Assembly (NCBI GenBank): GCA_002786025.1
Contig: NHNW01000011.1
Location: 806,001 to 870,000 of the forward strand
DNA: 64,000 bases
Direction: 5' to 3'
Origin: Zasmidium citrigriseum
Lineage: Eukaryota > Ascomycota > Dothideomycetes > Mycosphaerellales > Mycosphaerellaceae
Shown: piece by piece, positions 1-10,779 of the stretch
Layout of the letters: every line of letters begins with the position of its first letter
Position numbering within the stretch: the first letter of the stretch is position 1
Position numbers and translations under genes: made by a program
Notes under the pieces: model-generated
What the model saw: only the letters and a program-made list of their open reading frames with translations
Told to the model about the DNA's origin: nothing
The model's database searches: none

Positions 1-3000
1 ACTTTGTTGCATCATGCAGCTTCTTCTGTTTCCGAGAATGCAATCGGATTTGCTGCTGCGATCATTGACCATCCACTGGTCGATCTGTATGTCCAGGACT
101 TGGAGAACGGCTGGACCGCATTGCATCGCGCCTTCTACTTTGGCAACATTACCATTGCCCGCTTGATCCTGGAGCGCGACACAAGTGCCACCTTTGGCAA
201 AGTTGCAGGCAACGTGCATCAGACGCTCTCGTTGATCAAGGTCAAAGACAAGGAAGGACTTGGCCCACTCGACCTGTATGCTTCTACGATCAAGGATCGC
301 ACTCTCAGACCCGAAGCATTTGGTCGTCCGCGTTCTGGATCGACAGGTAGTGATGACGAGCGCAATGGTGTCGATGCGGGCGAACAAGATGGAAGCAGCG
401 CCATTCGAGTCCCATTTACAGACATTCGTGGGGATCAATTGTTCCACTTCGGCAGCAACAGAAACGTGTCTCTGGGGTTCGGCGACCAAGACGATCGGCA
501 GTTTCCTGAGCGAATATCTGTGCGCCGGCCTGAGCATCTGCTGAAGCGATTCTACCAGGAGCATCTCGAAGAGCATGAACAGAAATGGTCATCTCACGAT
601 CCGCTTTACGAGTCCAAAACGTCAGCAGTTCCGTCGATGTGGGTGGAAGATATGCCTTGGATGCCTCGTTCGCGACCCCTTGAGATTCAAGATGTTCAGA
701 TGTCCAAACTGCACTCTGCAGTACTTACCACGGATCCAGAGGCCAATTTGTACATTTGCGGTCATGGTCAAGGTGGTCGACTAGGTACTGGAGACGAGCG
801 CACTCGCTTTCACTTCGTCTGCATAGAGGGTGGCGCTCTGGCCGGTAAGCGCATTGCCACCGTTGCGCTTGGCATGAACCATACACTTGCGCTGTCCGAC
901 GAGGGCGAAATCTTCTCCTGGGGCAACAATGCGTACGGCCAGCTTGGCTACAGTCTTCCAAAGACTTCGAATGACGAGGAGCCGATCAGTACTATTCCAC
1001 GGCAGATCTTTGGACCCCTGAAGCGGGAAACGGTCATTGGCATCGCAGCTTCTCGCATACACTCAGTCGCGCACAGCTCAACATCGCTGTATGTGATGGG
1101 AAAGAATGATGGACAATTGGGCATTGTCGACTCTGATGCGCGATCCCTCGACATACAAACTACGCCTCGCAGAGTCGCAGCGTCACTGTTTTCGTCTCCA
1201 ATTGCGCAAGCTACAGCAATCGATCGAGCTACAATCTGTCTCTTGGAGAACCATGAGGTCTGGGTCTTTGCCAACTATGGATACGCCAAGGTTCAGTTTC
1301 CACTCGAAGGCTTCACAAACTACTTCCTCAAGCAGAGCTTCCTTGTGACCACATACGACTCTGCACCCAACAGAGTCTGCAAGGTGATCTCCGAGGGAGA
1401 CACAATATGTGCTTTGTCTAGCCGTGGTGAGATTTACACGGTTTCAATCAGTCAGCGAATGGACAACCAGGCCAGCATGTCCACCACGAATCCAACCAAG
1501 ATCAGGAGCGCCATTACCCAGCCTCAGCGTATTTGGTCTCCCAAGAAGAGCAACATGGCTGCCCGCGACGTTGGACTTGACACTGATGGCAGTATCATTC
1601 TCACTACAGAGGAGGGCAGTGTCTGGAAGCGTACGAGGCGGGCGACAACTAAAGATGCTTCTGCCTCTGGCATCTCCGAGTACAAGCCGAAGGACTACAA
1701 GTATTCACGCATCCCTGGATTGACTCGTGTGCTGGCCGTTCGAGCGTCTGGACATGGAGCTTACGCTGCCATCCGGCGAGATTGTGACGTTGTGCAAACC
1801 CAGGTGGTCGTCGAAGATCCGACACTCTGGAAAGACCTGTTCCCATTGCTTTCTGTCGGACGGCTTATTGATGGTCATCCGGAGAGTGATAATGACGAAG
1901 TCAGACATCGTTTCTGGCAGGGGACGAAGAGGCCTAGTGAGCTCGCTCTGCTGAAGAAAGCCGTCATTGGAAGCGTCAACATCGATGCAGACCTCAAGAG
2001 ACTCTTTGAGCATTTTGACTCGGACACGAAGTACGATGCATATCTCGCAACAACCTCGTCGGAGGTGAGAATTCCTGTGCATCGCTTTGTATTGACAGGA
2101 CGAAGTCGAGTACTTCGCCGAGGGTTTAGAGATCTTTGTGAATCAAGCACATTCACGATCCCTGACCTGGCCGTGTCGGAGTTGAATGAAAAAGGTGACA
2201 CTGTTGTCACCTTCCAAGGCATCGACATCCTTACAGTCCTTGATCTGGTCATCTACCTCTACAGCGATGCGTTCGTCGACTTCTGGCATTTCGGTCGGAG
2301 TGCTCCTCAGATGGCGTACACCTATCGTCAAGTCCGCGTGGAGCTCATGAAAATCGCGACCAAGCTAGAGTTGACAAGACTTGAGCCTGCTGTGCGACAG
2401 ATGGTTGAGCCCCGGCCCTCTCTAGACATGGACTTGGAGCTTGCCTTCAAAGATCCTGCGTACTTCTACGACGGAGACATTATTGTGGAGCTTCAAGACA
2501 CCGAGATCAAAGTACACAGTGCACTCATGTGCGCTCGATGTCCCTTCTTCGAAGGCCTCTTCATGGGTCGTGCTGGCGGACGATGGCTCGCTGGTCGAGG
2601 CGAGGACGAAGAGATCACTGTGGACTTGAAACATATCACTTCTAAGACATTCAACATGGTCCTTCGCCACATCTATTGCGATAGTGGCGCAGAGCTCTTC
2701 GATGAGATTGTCAGTGTCGACACTGACGACTTCTTGGATACTGTGCTCGACGTGCTGTCTGCTGCGAACGAGCTCATGCTTGACCGGCTGTCCCAGATTT
2801 CTCAAGCAGTGATTGGGAGATTTGTGAATGTGCGGAATGTCGCAGATCTCCTGAACGCCATCTCTCCCAGCTCGGTACGAGAGTTCAAGGACGCTGGTTT
2901 GGAGTACCTCTGCTTGAACCTCGAAGCCATGCTGCAAGGCCATCATCTAAACGCCCTGGATGAGGATCTGCTGGTTGAGCTGGACGATGTCGTTCGAGCG

Positions 3001-4431
3001 AATCAGCTGGCATACATGCCTTTCGCGAAGAGTGGTCGTGCTGAGCGACTGCTGCTGGAGCGTCATCCGGACCTTGTGGCTATTCTGGACCGGAATAGAC
3101 AGGCGAAGATTGACTCGGTGATCCTTCGGTCGAAGTTCAGCAATATGGCGACGTTCGCGCCAGGCTCTGTAGGTGAAGATCCTGCTGCGTCGCCAATGCA
3201 GCAGAAGGCTCGACGCAGGTCGTCGACCATCGCCAAGCCCGACACAGATCGCCCTTCACTCAAAGCGAAGGCGTCTTCCAGAGATATGATGTTCGAAATG
3301 GACGAGGAGTCTGAAAGGGGCATGCACTCACCCCGAGAGTCCCCTGCTATACGTCCTATGTCCAGCCCACGCGGTCTAGAGCCCATTCCTCAACACACGC
3401 CGCCGGAAGATCTCTGGTATGACTCTCGCGGAAAAGTACTACCTTCGCCCAAGTTGGCTCCCCAATCTGTGACCCCTGGAGCGATGACACCAAGAACACC
3501 GAGGTCGCCTCAAATCGCTGGCAAGACGCCTCCAAACGCCGGCAAGCCATGGAGTCTTACACCTCTGTCCTCAAAGACCGACATGAAAGACATCATGGCA
3601 CAAGCAGCCTCTTCACGCCAGTCCACGCTCACTCAGGGGCTACAGTCGTCTAGATCGCCACTGCAAGATGTACCAGCGCCATTCAGTCTTCCCGGACCGA
3701 AAATGTCACAGAAAGATCGAAAGCGAATGCAGCAGATTCAGCAGCAAGCGTCGAGCTTCTCCGACGATGCGAGTGATACGCAGGCAACCAACAAGCCATT
3801 CTCGTGGCAGACAGTCGCCGCAGGAAAGCGTCCCGGCCTCAAAGACGTGATTCAAAGCGAGGCATCCAGCAAGACCAACGACGCCGCAGCCGCTCGATCT
3901 TCCAGCACCCCTCAACTGACCATGCGCCAGACAGTGGCTAATCAGAAGTCTGGACCATCATCAAAGGCTGCGATCGGGCCAGGTCATCCTCCTATGCAGA
4001 ATCGAAGCATCTCCGAGAGCAAGACTCAGGAGCAAGCTGCGATGAAGGCTGGCAACGTCTCGAACTTCTCCAACTCCAAGCCTATACCTCAATCGATCCG
4101 CCATCAACCACCTGTCGAGCCAGTCTGGGGTCTCAGCATGTCTGAGATCGTGGCACAGCAGCAGGCTGAGAAGGATGTCATCAAAGAAGCTGCCGCAAAG
4201 CGCGATCTGCAGGACATCCAGGCTGAGCAAGAGTTCCAAGAGTGGTGGGACAAGGAGAGTAGGCGTGTGCAAGAAGACGAGCAACGAGCAATAGCTGCCG
4301 CTTCCAAGGCGGCCAACAAGAAGAGCAAGGGACGAGGTGGTCGTTCTGGCAGAGGTGGAAAAGGAGGCGGCAAGGGGCGAGGTGAGGCTGCTGCTAATGC
4401 CCATGGCAACACGACGAACACGCAGCAGTAG
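1..4431 (+). CDS. Ankyrin/RCC1/BTB-domain protein (IBtk-like), 5' truncated by window edge
   Basis: The frame is already open at base 1, so the N-terminus lies outside the window; about 1476 residues are visible with no intron. Near the start, GWTALHRAFYFGN is an ankyrin repeat. Residues about 235-380 carry RCC1-type repeats (YICGHGQGGRLGTGDE, FSWGNNAYGQLGYS). Two BTB/POZ domains follow at about 675-800 (VHRFVLTGRS) and 820-960 (VHSALMCARCPFFEGLF). The tail after about 1050 is Ser/Pro/Gln-rich and disordered, and ends in a coiled, basic and Gly/Arg-rich segment (KGRGGRSGRGGKG). The ankyrin-RCC1-BTB-BTB order matches the inhibitor of Bruton tyrosine kinase family, whose BTB domains act as Cullin-3 adaptors in animals; a ubiquitin-ligase adaptor role here is inference. 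The RGG-like C-terminus could bind RNA. Confidence 0.88.
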   Translation, partial: TLLHHAASSVSENAIGFAAAIIDHPLVDLYVQDLENGWTALHRAFYFGNITIARLILERDTSATFGKVAGNVHQTLSLIKVKDKEGLGPLDLYASTIKDRTLRPEAFGRPRSGSTGSDDERNGVDAGEQDGSSAIRVPFTDIRGDQLFHFGSNRNVSLGFGDQDDRQFPERISVRRPEHLLKRFYQEHLEEHEQKWSSHDPLYESKTSAVPSMWVEDMPWMPRSRPLEIQDVQMSKLHSAVLTTDPEANLYICGHGQGGRLGTGDERTRFHFVCIEGGALAGKRIATVALGMNHTLALSDEGEIFSWGNNAYGQLGYSLPKTSNDEEPISTIPRQIFGPLKRETVIGIAASRIHSVAHSSTSLYVMGKNDGQLGIVDSDARSLDIQTTPRRVAASLFSSPIAQATAIDRATICLLENHEVWVFANYGYAKVQFPLEGFTNYFLKQSFLVTTYDSAPNRVCKVISEGDTICALSSRGEIYTVSISQRMDNQASMSTTNPTKIRSAITQPQRIWSPKKSNMAARDVGLDTDGSIILTTEEGSVWKRTRRATTKDASASGISEYKPKDYKYSRIPGLTRVLAVRASGHGAYAAIRRDCDVVQTQVVVEDPTLWKDLFPLLSVGRLIDGHPESDNDEVRHRFWQGTKRPSELALLKKAVIGSVNIDADLKRLFEHFDSDTKYDAYLATTSSEVRIPVHRFVLTGRSRVLRRGFRDLCESSTFTIPDLAVSELNEKGDTVVTFQGIDILTVLDLVIYLYSDAFVDFWHFGRSAPQMAYTYRQVRVELMKIATKLELTRLEPAVRQMVEPRPSLDMDLELAFKDPAYFYDGDIIVELQDTEIKVHSALMCARCPFFEGLFMGRAGGRWLAGRGEDEEITVDLKHITSKTFNMVLRHIYCDSGAELFDEIVSVDTDDFLDTVLDVLSAANELMLDRLSQISQAVIGRFVNVRNVADLLNAISPSSVREFKDAGLEYLCLNLEAMLQGHHLNALDEDLLVELDDVVRANQLAYMPFAKSGRAERLLLERHPDLVAILDRNRQAKIDSVILRSKFSNMATFAPGSVGEDPAASPMQQKARRRSSTIAKPDTDRPSLKAKASSRDMMFEMDEESERGMHSPRESPAIRPMSSPRGLEPIPQHTPPEDLWYDSRGKVLPSPKLAPQSVTPGAMTPRTPRSPQIAGKTPPNAGKPWSLTPLSSKTDMKDIMAQAASSRQSTLTQGLQSSRSPLQDVPAPFSLPGPKMSQKDRKRMQQIQQQASSFSDDASDTQATNKPFSWQTVAAGKRPGLKDVIQSEASSKTNDAAAARSSSTPQLTMRQTVANQKSGPSSKAAIGPGHPPMQNRSISESKTQEQAAMKAGNVSNFSNSKPIPQSIRHQPPVEPVWGLSMSEIVAQQQAEKDVIKEAAAKRDLQDIQAEQEFQEWWDKESRRVQEDEQRAIAAASKAANKKSKGRGGRSGRGGKGGGKGRGEAAANAHGNTTNTQQ

Positions 4432-5065
4432 AAGTGAGCCTGCATACACACGAGGGAGCGACGCCGTTTTCGACGTTTCTCTCCTCTCATGTGTTGCAGT
4501 GCCATTCTCGTACATGTTTTGCTACCAACAACTTCGCGATAGATTCTCACACCATAGACGCTGCGAACAACGCAGCCAGAGCGACCACCACTGGTCACTC
4601 CCTGTCAACAATGACGAAACACATACGTTATCGCAACAAACTACTCAAATACATTGTCAAACAGCTCCAGACGTGTCGGTGTCTGGTGTGGCCACGAGAC
4701 CACACTCCGCGGAACGAACTAGTTTGATCCATGGATGTCTCCAGCTCCAAGCCGGCTGGAGCTCCGAGGAATCAACGTCATTGGATCCAGTCTGGACCTC
4801 TTTCTTCCAACTTCACGATTTTGTAGGCGAATGGGAGAGCTACTGGACCTGGTGACCCTTGCTGTTGTGGGCGAACACATGGCTGTGAGGTGTGCCATGC
4901 TGTCATGCCGAGAGTTGTGGCCGCTCCACAGTTGACGAGAGCTATATACAAGCTGTTGTAAGAAAGGTAGGATCAACCTGCTCTCTCTTTCTCCTCGAAC
5001 GAACCTCTGCTGTGCGAGAAAAGACCTCAACCGATTCTCCCTTCCAGACTTCCAAACCACGCACC
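4432..5065. other. Intergenic, 3' end of BTB gene and promoter of small repeat-protein gene
   Basis: No coding signal is visible. The last 120 bases before the next ATG look like a strong promoter and leader: a TATATA box, then pyrimidine-rich tracts (ctctctctttctcctcg). Confidence 0.6.
4943..4948 (+). promoter_or_regulatory. TATA-box candidate of the small repeat-protein gene
   Basis: TATATA lies about 118 bases upstream of the ATG at 5066 and is followed by a CT-rich leader. Clear TATA boxes are uncommon upstream of the other genes in this window, which suggests a regulated or highly expressed gene. Inference from position only. Confidence 0.4.
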
Positions 5066-5503
5066 ATGTCCGAAGGCAACCCAATCTACGGCGTCGGCGG
5101 CACCGCCCAGGTACTCCCCCAAACCAACCCAAAGCCCGCCTCCAAACCTTCCACTGACCGCGATCCCAGGACGGCGGAGTCTCGACCGCAGCAACCGTCG
5201 CGGATGGCGGACCCTCCGGGCAGAAGAAAGATGGAACCTACCAGCCGCCGGCTGAGGTTGCTGAGGCGGGCTCGGATGTGAATGCTAAGCCGTCGGAGTC
5301 GACGAGGAGTAAGACAGAGGCAAAGACCGAGAATCCGATTTATGGGGTTGGTGGGACGGCGTAAGTCAATCGATGCTTGATGTTGTTGGAGTTTGTTGAC
5401 TGACTGTGGATATAGCCAGGATGGAGGTATCAGTACTGCTGCGACTGTCGCCGATGGAGGACCTGATGCTAAGGAGGCGGATCCTACGTATAAGCCTTCG
5501 TAA
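5066..5503 (+). CDS. Small hydrophilic protein with two copies of an IYGVGGTAQDGG repeat
   Basis: Three exons: 5066-5110, 5170-5360 and 5416-5503, giving 107 residues. The first intron is 59 nt (gtactc...cccag, phase 0), the second 55 nt (gtaagt...atatag, phase 2). The protein begins MSEGNPIYGVGGTAQ and contains two near-identical units of about 25 residues (NPIYGVGGTAQDGG, then V/I, STAATVADGGP) separated by a Lys/Glu/Ser-rich linker of about 35 residues. There is no signal peptide, membrane segment or cysteine, and the composition suggests intrinsic disorder. Each repeat is interrupted by an intron at almost the same place, and the repeat match on both sides of each splice site supports the model. 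I do not recognise the family. A stress-related or structural role is possible but not shown. Confidence 0.8.
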
Positions 5504-8176
5504 ATTTCGTAAGAGAAGGAAAGAAACGTGTATCGAAAGAGAATGACGACGATGAGGCTGTCGTGGATATGTCAAGGTCCTTGATATTTTTTGGATTGTA
5601 CGATGAAACGAACTTTATGACTTGGAAGAAACCTACCGAACACGATATGACTTCATTGCTGAAGATACGCTTCACTTCATCGTTGGAATAGGTAAATGGA
5701 CGTTGCAGGGAGTGGCACTGATGAGCCTCCAGGTTACATGTATGGACAGCAACATCGGTTCGTCATGTGCACTTGCAGTTCGCGGACTTGGTCGTAGTTT
5801 CGTTCGGAAACAGGACTGGTCGATCAGATGTGGGTTTGAACGTTGAAGGATGTGCAAGAGAAAGTCTTGTTGGCAGAAGGTCTTCCCGGTCTCAATCATC
5901 CGTCTTGAACAGGCTCTTCGTAACGCCAGCGTATCGATTCTCGTCTTGAAGGAATGAGGAGTGTTGGTCTCTGCCATGATCGGACCCATCAACGGCTCTA
6001 TAGTTCACTTTCAGTTCAAGATCTCATCATCTGCCACGCCTAAGGAACATTGACATGCGGCTGGAAGGGAAAGGAGACTGGCACACAGTCGAAGCAAACA
6101 CTTCGATCTCGTCTTCCCAGCCTCACGTTGCGCCTAGACATCGATCCTCAAAACACCCGCCACACCATTGACATCAAACACCCCAAGTCTCGCCAACGCA
6201 TCAGAACCTACCTCGCTTCGGCAGCACAACAGAAATAGCAGCAGTACAACAGCACCCTCCCACCACAAGATTTCTCGTCAACCGGGCGGGGTCAAACGAT
6301 CGTCTGGCTGGCTGGCTGACTGAAGAAAAGTGGCTGCAGTGCGTGTGCCAGAGAAGCTGTCGGCACCCGTCACAGCCAGCATGCATGTAATATGCCGTCC
6401 GAAAGGGCCACCCACCACGCTTCGCCATGCGATGTGACAGGCGGACGTCGCTAGCCGCGTCGTTTAGTGGTGGCGGTCTTGTTATCAGGTTGAACAGCGG
6501 CCATCCGTGGGCAATCAATTCTTTCGTTCGGCTTTTGTTCTTGGACGTTTCGGGAAGGTGAGGCCGGTTGGAAAACTTGGAAGGAGGCGAGGCGATGGGG
6601 GGGAAGGTGCGGTTGGTGTTGTGGAAGGCGCGCGCCTGCTCTCACTCACCTTCAGAATCGTATGGTTGGGAAGTGCTGCTAAAGGGGAGGGGATAGTCGC
6701 CGAAGTCCACTACGCCGTACAGTTGCATCTCAAGTCGGCGTCTATGAGCAAACCCGAAATGGACGCCGAACCGTAGCTTCCACGCCGCAATCACCACATG
6801 CCCCATCCAGTAATGGGTCAACAGTCTTGTCAATCCAAAAAGGCCCTCTGAACTGGCCGCAGAAAAGCTCGTGTGGCAAACAACATAGCACAGGGGAAGA
6901 GATGAGTGACATGGTCAGCTCCAGGACCTTCCCAGCTCAAAGCTGGCCAAAGTCAGGGTCAGACTCAAACTTCAGTGCGAACCCGTCTTGCCTTGCATTC
7001 GACCTTCATCGCTGTCAGTTGCATTGCATTGCATAGCATGGTCTGTGGTTGGTGTGATAAAAGTGAGGAGAAGTTGTCGTGCCCAGGCCCGATGGCTCGA
7101 CCGATACCGATTGACATTCTCTTCATCAAGTGACGAGAATACCTTCGATAGACCCCGTTGATAGCTGCTCTACTTCGTATAGGAGGTAGGGGAAGCAGCA
7201 AGTAGCCGTATTCGAGAGCCCAGCCCATCGTATTCTCTTCCGCGAAACAAGTCCAAAGCAAAACATATTGAAAGCAATAGAGCGAACAAATTGTCACGAA
7301 AGTTCAGCTCGCTTGCGTTCACATAGATTGAATCAGTGAAATCAGTGAAATCAACACTCGCCTGCACGTCGATCAGAATAGCCATCGCAAAATTCATGTG
7401 GCGTGCTGAAAAGACTTGTCGCTGCTGTGCTCGTCAGCGACCTGCATATCCAGCCGTAGTACAATAATGTGGTGGTGCCGACGTGCATGTATACAATGCG
7501 CTGTTAACACCACGAACAATCCGGGGTGCGCGAGTGGATGGAAAGCGCGACGTTGTCCGGAAGGAAGCAGCAAAGTCTTGTCGTTGATCATCACCCCGTT
7601 GTCCGGTCCGAGTCATCGACATCACTTGCATATACCGGCTAGAGGAAGGAGGATGGACAGAGCTCCGAGAAGTGCGTATTTGGTATCGTCCGAGATGCAG
7701 TAGTGCAAACGGCTGGCACGAGACATTGGAGCAACGCCGATCGTCATACGGTATACCGGTGCACCCGCCAGTCCACTAGGTGATCACAAGATTTGTCGAA
7801 CGAGACTCGAGTCTGTGGACTTGTGCAGCGTGCTGCCGTAACGAAAGTCTGATGCGACTTCACCTGCTTGCGGGAGAGGCCGATCGCCTGTCGTAGAGTA
7901 TGATGAGACTGAAGGTCATATTCGTACAGATGAGAAAACGTCCGATTGTTGTAGCTGCAAGTGGCTGGTATCTAATAAGCATGTCTCCCCATTGACGCCG
8001 CGTGAGGGCTCCCTATCCAACGCCGTAGTAGTCGTAGTCAGTTGCATCCACATAACACAACAAACATTTTTCTTTCGCGGACCGCAGAAATTAGCCAGTC
8101 CCGCTCATCAGCGCTCAGCCAAGTCGAGCCCATTATCAAAACCATCAGAAAACGTGTGCATTAGAAGTGAACGCAC
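5504..8176. other. Long intergenic region, no gene recognised
   Basis: About 2.7 kb. Short open frames occur on both strands, but none shows a recognisable domain, consistent codon use or a convincing exon chain. A ggctggctggctgactg simple repeat lies near 6305. An unrecognised non-coding RNA or small multi-exon gene cannot be excluded. Confidence 0.5.
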
Positions 8177-10113
8177 TTAGGTCCTGCGCAGGTACAGGAC
8201 CAACCAGCCCAGGAATCGGTAACCGCAAATGATTCCGAGCATGATTCCGACCCACTTGCCAGTCTCTCCGACCTTGTAGCCGTAGTTCTCCAGAACGCCA
8301 GTACCAGCAATCATGCACTGGTGAGCGAGTTCAGTCTCGTACATGCAAGAGCACTCGCCTTGCGAGTTCATGCCGCAGGTGAAGTTTCGCTGGCCGAATT
8401 CGTTAACCATCATGCCCTGGAAGACGTACGACTGGTAGTCGATGTAGTGGAAGACATAACGCCAGAATGGGTTGAGAGTTTGTGGCGGAACCAAGAATCC
8501 ACCAGTACACATCCAGAGTCCGTTGGCGAAGGCAGTTCCGGCAAGAGCGACAACGAAAATCGGGATGAGAGAGCTGATCAGCACAACCAGGGATTCGGCC
8601 GCGATCAAGTCCAGGAACAGCCACATGACCCAGGTGAAAAAGGCTTGAGCAGTTGGTCGGAAGTTCGAGAGCCAGTAAGCCACAATCGAGAAGAGCATGG
8701 CAATGAGGAACAAGTAGGGAATTCCGGTGACGAAGTTGGCAAAGAGGAAAGAGGTTGGACCGTAGAGACCGTTGGCGCGCTCCTTGATGAACAGAGCGCG
8801 ATCTTCCAGGAAAGCCGGGATGTAAGCGACAGCCATGAATGACATGAAAGCACCACCGAAGAAGATGGCGTTAATAAAGGATTGAATGTTGCCCTGATCC
8901 GGGTTCAGTCGAAGCCAGACAGTACCCATCATGACAGCCAGACCCATGTACATCGCAATTCGAATGCCGTATGCAATGATATCACGGTACGACTTGATGA
9001 ATGATCGGTGGATGAGGGCCACTGGGATGGCAAGAGCGCCTGCAGATTCGTCCTTGGTCTCGGCGTTGACATCGGTGTCCATTGAGTTACGAGCCATCTC
9101 GTCTGTGAGCTCTGTGACGGTGGCGGTAGCCAGGCGGGACTTGTGCCATGAAGAGTGCACCATGTTGAGCTGCTGGTCGACTTCGCTTCGGTCGCGGGCA
9201 AAATCGGTGTTGACGAAGTCGATGATGAACTCGGCTGGGTTCATGTAAAGTGGAATGGGGAATCCACAGGCGTCGAAGTATGGCTGCACCTCAGATACAG
9301 GACCACTGTAGGCGGTGCCACCTTGCGAGAGCAACAGCAGCTTGTCGAACATGGCAAAGGTCGAGGTGGAAGGCTGATGTATCGATGCAATCACGATCAG
9401 GTTGTGCTTCTTCGCAATGTCCTTGACGAAGGAGATTACCTCAAAAGAGGCGGCCGAATCCAGACCTGAGGTAGGCTCGTCCAAGAAGAGAAGTTTGGGG
9501 CTGGTGATGAGCTGCGAGGCGACACTAACACGGCGCTTCTGACCACCAGAGATACCCTTCCTAATGGGTGTACCGATGAGGTTGTTCGCTTGGCCTTGAA
9601 GACCGAATGCAGTGAGGAGGGCCTCAATACGCTGGATGCGCTCCAGCTTGCTGACAGAGGCGGGAAGAGAAAGACGTGCTGCGAAGTTGAGTGTCTCGCG
9701 GACAGTGAGAGATCCGACCAGCGCATCTTCTTGCTCAACATATGCAGAGATACGACGGAAAGTCTTTGGGTTGGCGGCAGAGCCGTTGATGTAGATGCCA
9801 GCCTTGACATTGGCGGCCAGGGATGCCGTTCGGTGGGCAAGGACGTTCAGCAGAGTGGACTTGCCGGAACCACTGTCAAAATGTCAGAAACAAAGTCATT
9901 CAATACCTGAGGTTTGTAAACTTACGAAGGTCCCATGAGAGCCAAGAGCTCGCCAGCCTTGACGATGCCATTGATGTCGGAGAGGATGGTCTTGGGCTGC
10001 TGCGACTGGCGGTCCTTGACGGTGACGGTGACGCCCTTCCAGCCGAAGCTGCGAATGTTGGTGTTGGTGAGCTGGGCGTAGTCGCCCCCGATCATCTTCT
10101 CAATGTCCGACAT
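8177..10113 (-). CDS. ABC transporter, ABCG (WHITE-type) half-transporter
   Basis: Two exons on the minus strand: 10113-9926 and 9872-8177, joined across a 53-nt intron (gtaagt...ttgacag) that splits the Walker A Ser codon; 627 residues. The nucleotide-binding domain comes first: Walker A GPSGSGKST at 61-69, signature SGGQKRR at about 171, Walker B LLFLDEP at about 190 with the following TSGLDSA. The C-terminal half is hydrophobic with about six transmembrane segments and a Cys-containing extracellular loop before the last one. NBD-TMD order and about 630 residues define a half-size ABCG protein that must dimerise. Substrates in fungi include lipids, sterols and xenobiotics; none can be inferred here. 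The ATG at 10113 is the first in frame, because the frame upstream of it has only GTG. Confidence 0.93.
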
Positions 10114-10732
10114 CTTGCTGTATCTCCTGCGATCAGGCGTCGCAGCGTCGTTGTCTTGGGCCAGGTTGCGAGGTGGTGCGTGGTGCACCAGGCAGGGCGG
10201 GGAGAAGAGAAACTAAGAGAGTGGCAGCGCGCGGCGGCGTGAATCAGGTGGGCGGCCGTGCGACTTCAACACGGCGTTAAGGCGCAGGATGCAGCGGTTG
10301 GGCGGCGACGCAACGACAACGACGACGTCTCGAATCTCTCGACGCGGGCTCTGACACTGGGCGGCGGGTGTCTTGTCAGTCAGTTGTCAGTTGTCGCGGA
10401 GGGCGGGAGGACGCACGTTGGAGGTAGAGGGAAAGGAAACGGTGCTGGCAAGCTGGACGGCAGAGTGTAATATCGATCCCCCCGGGGCGTGACACGCCTG
10501 CAGCAAGGCCGGACAGAGCTTTCGCACTGGCGGAGGCAGCGCAGCACCTCGTCGCCCCAACCGGCAGCGCCTTGTCGGCCCCTGGGTGCTGCTCTAGAAC
10601 AGAACGCTGTTCCCGTCCGCAATTCACTGGACCACAAACGTGCAGGGTCGCGTTAGACAGACTCAGACTTTACAAGGGCAACCCCCGTTTGGTAGCTCGC
10701 TTGTGCGTTAGCCCGTTTCAGGCGCTCAGGGA
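10114..10732. other. ABCG promoter region, GC-rich, up to the transposon insertion
   Basis: No coding evidence. It forms the upstream region of the ABCG gene. The transposon inserted about 630 bases from that gene's start codon, so it may have displaced distal promoter elements. Confidence 0.5.
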
Positions 10733-10741
10733 GCAAATCAG
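10733..10741. repeat. Target-site duplication, left copy
   Basis: GCAAATCAG directly abuts the left inverted repeat and recurs at 14037-14045. It marks the insertion site and shows that both ends of the element are still present. Confidence 0.85.
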
Positions 10742-10779
10742 CCCCGTGGCTAAATCGGACCCCAGCCGCCACTAGACCC
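10742..10779. repeat. Left terminal inverted repeat
   Basis: The outer 24 bases match the right end perfectly. The next 14 match after a 2-base gap apart from a C-to-T change (left CTAGACCC, right arm read inverted CCAGACCC), a RIP-type substitution. Confidence 0.88.

Noticed and set aside
9873..9925. ABCG intron and other introns in the window as further introner copies
   Set aside because: They share only splice and branch-site consensus with the three phosphatase introns, not the internal blocks or length.
10113..10188. Upstream start for the ABCG transporter giving 25 extra residues
   Set aside because: The upstream codon is GTG; the ATG at 10113 has a good start context (gcaagATGTC).
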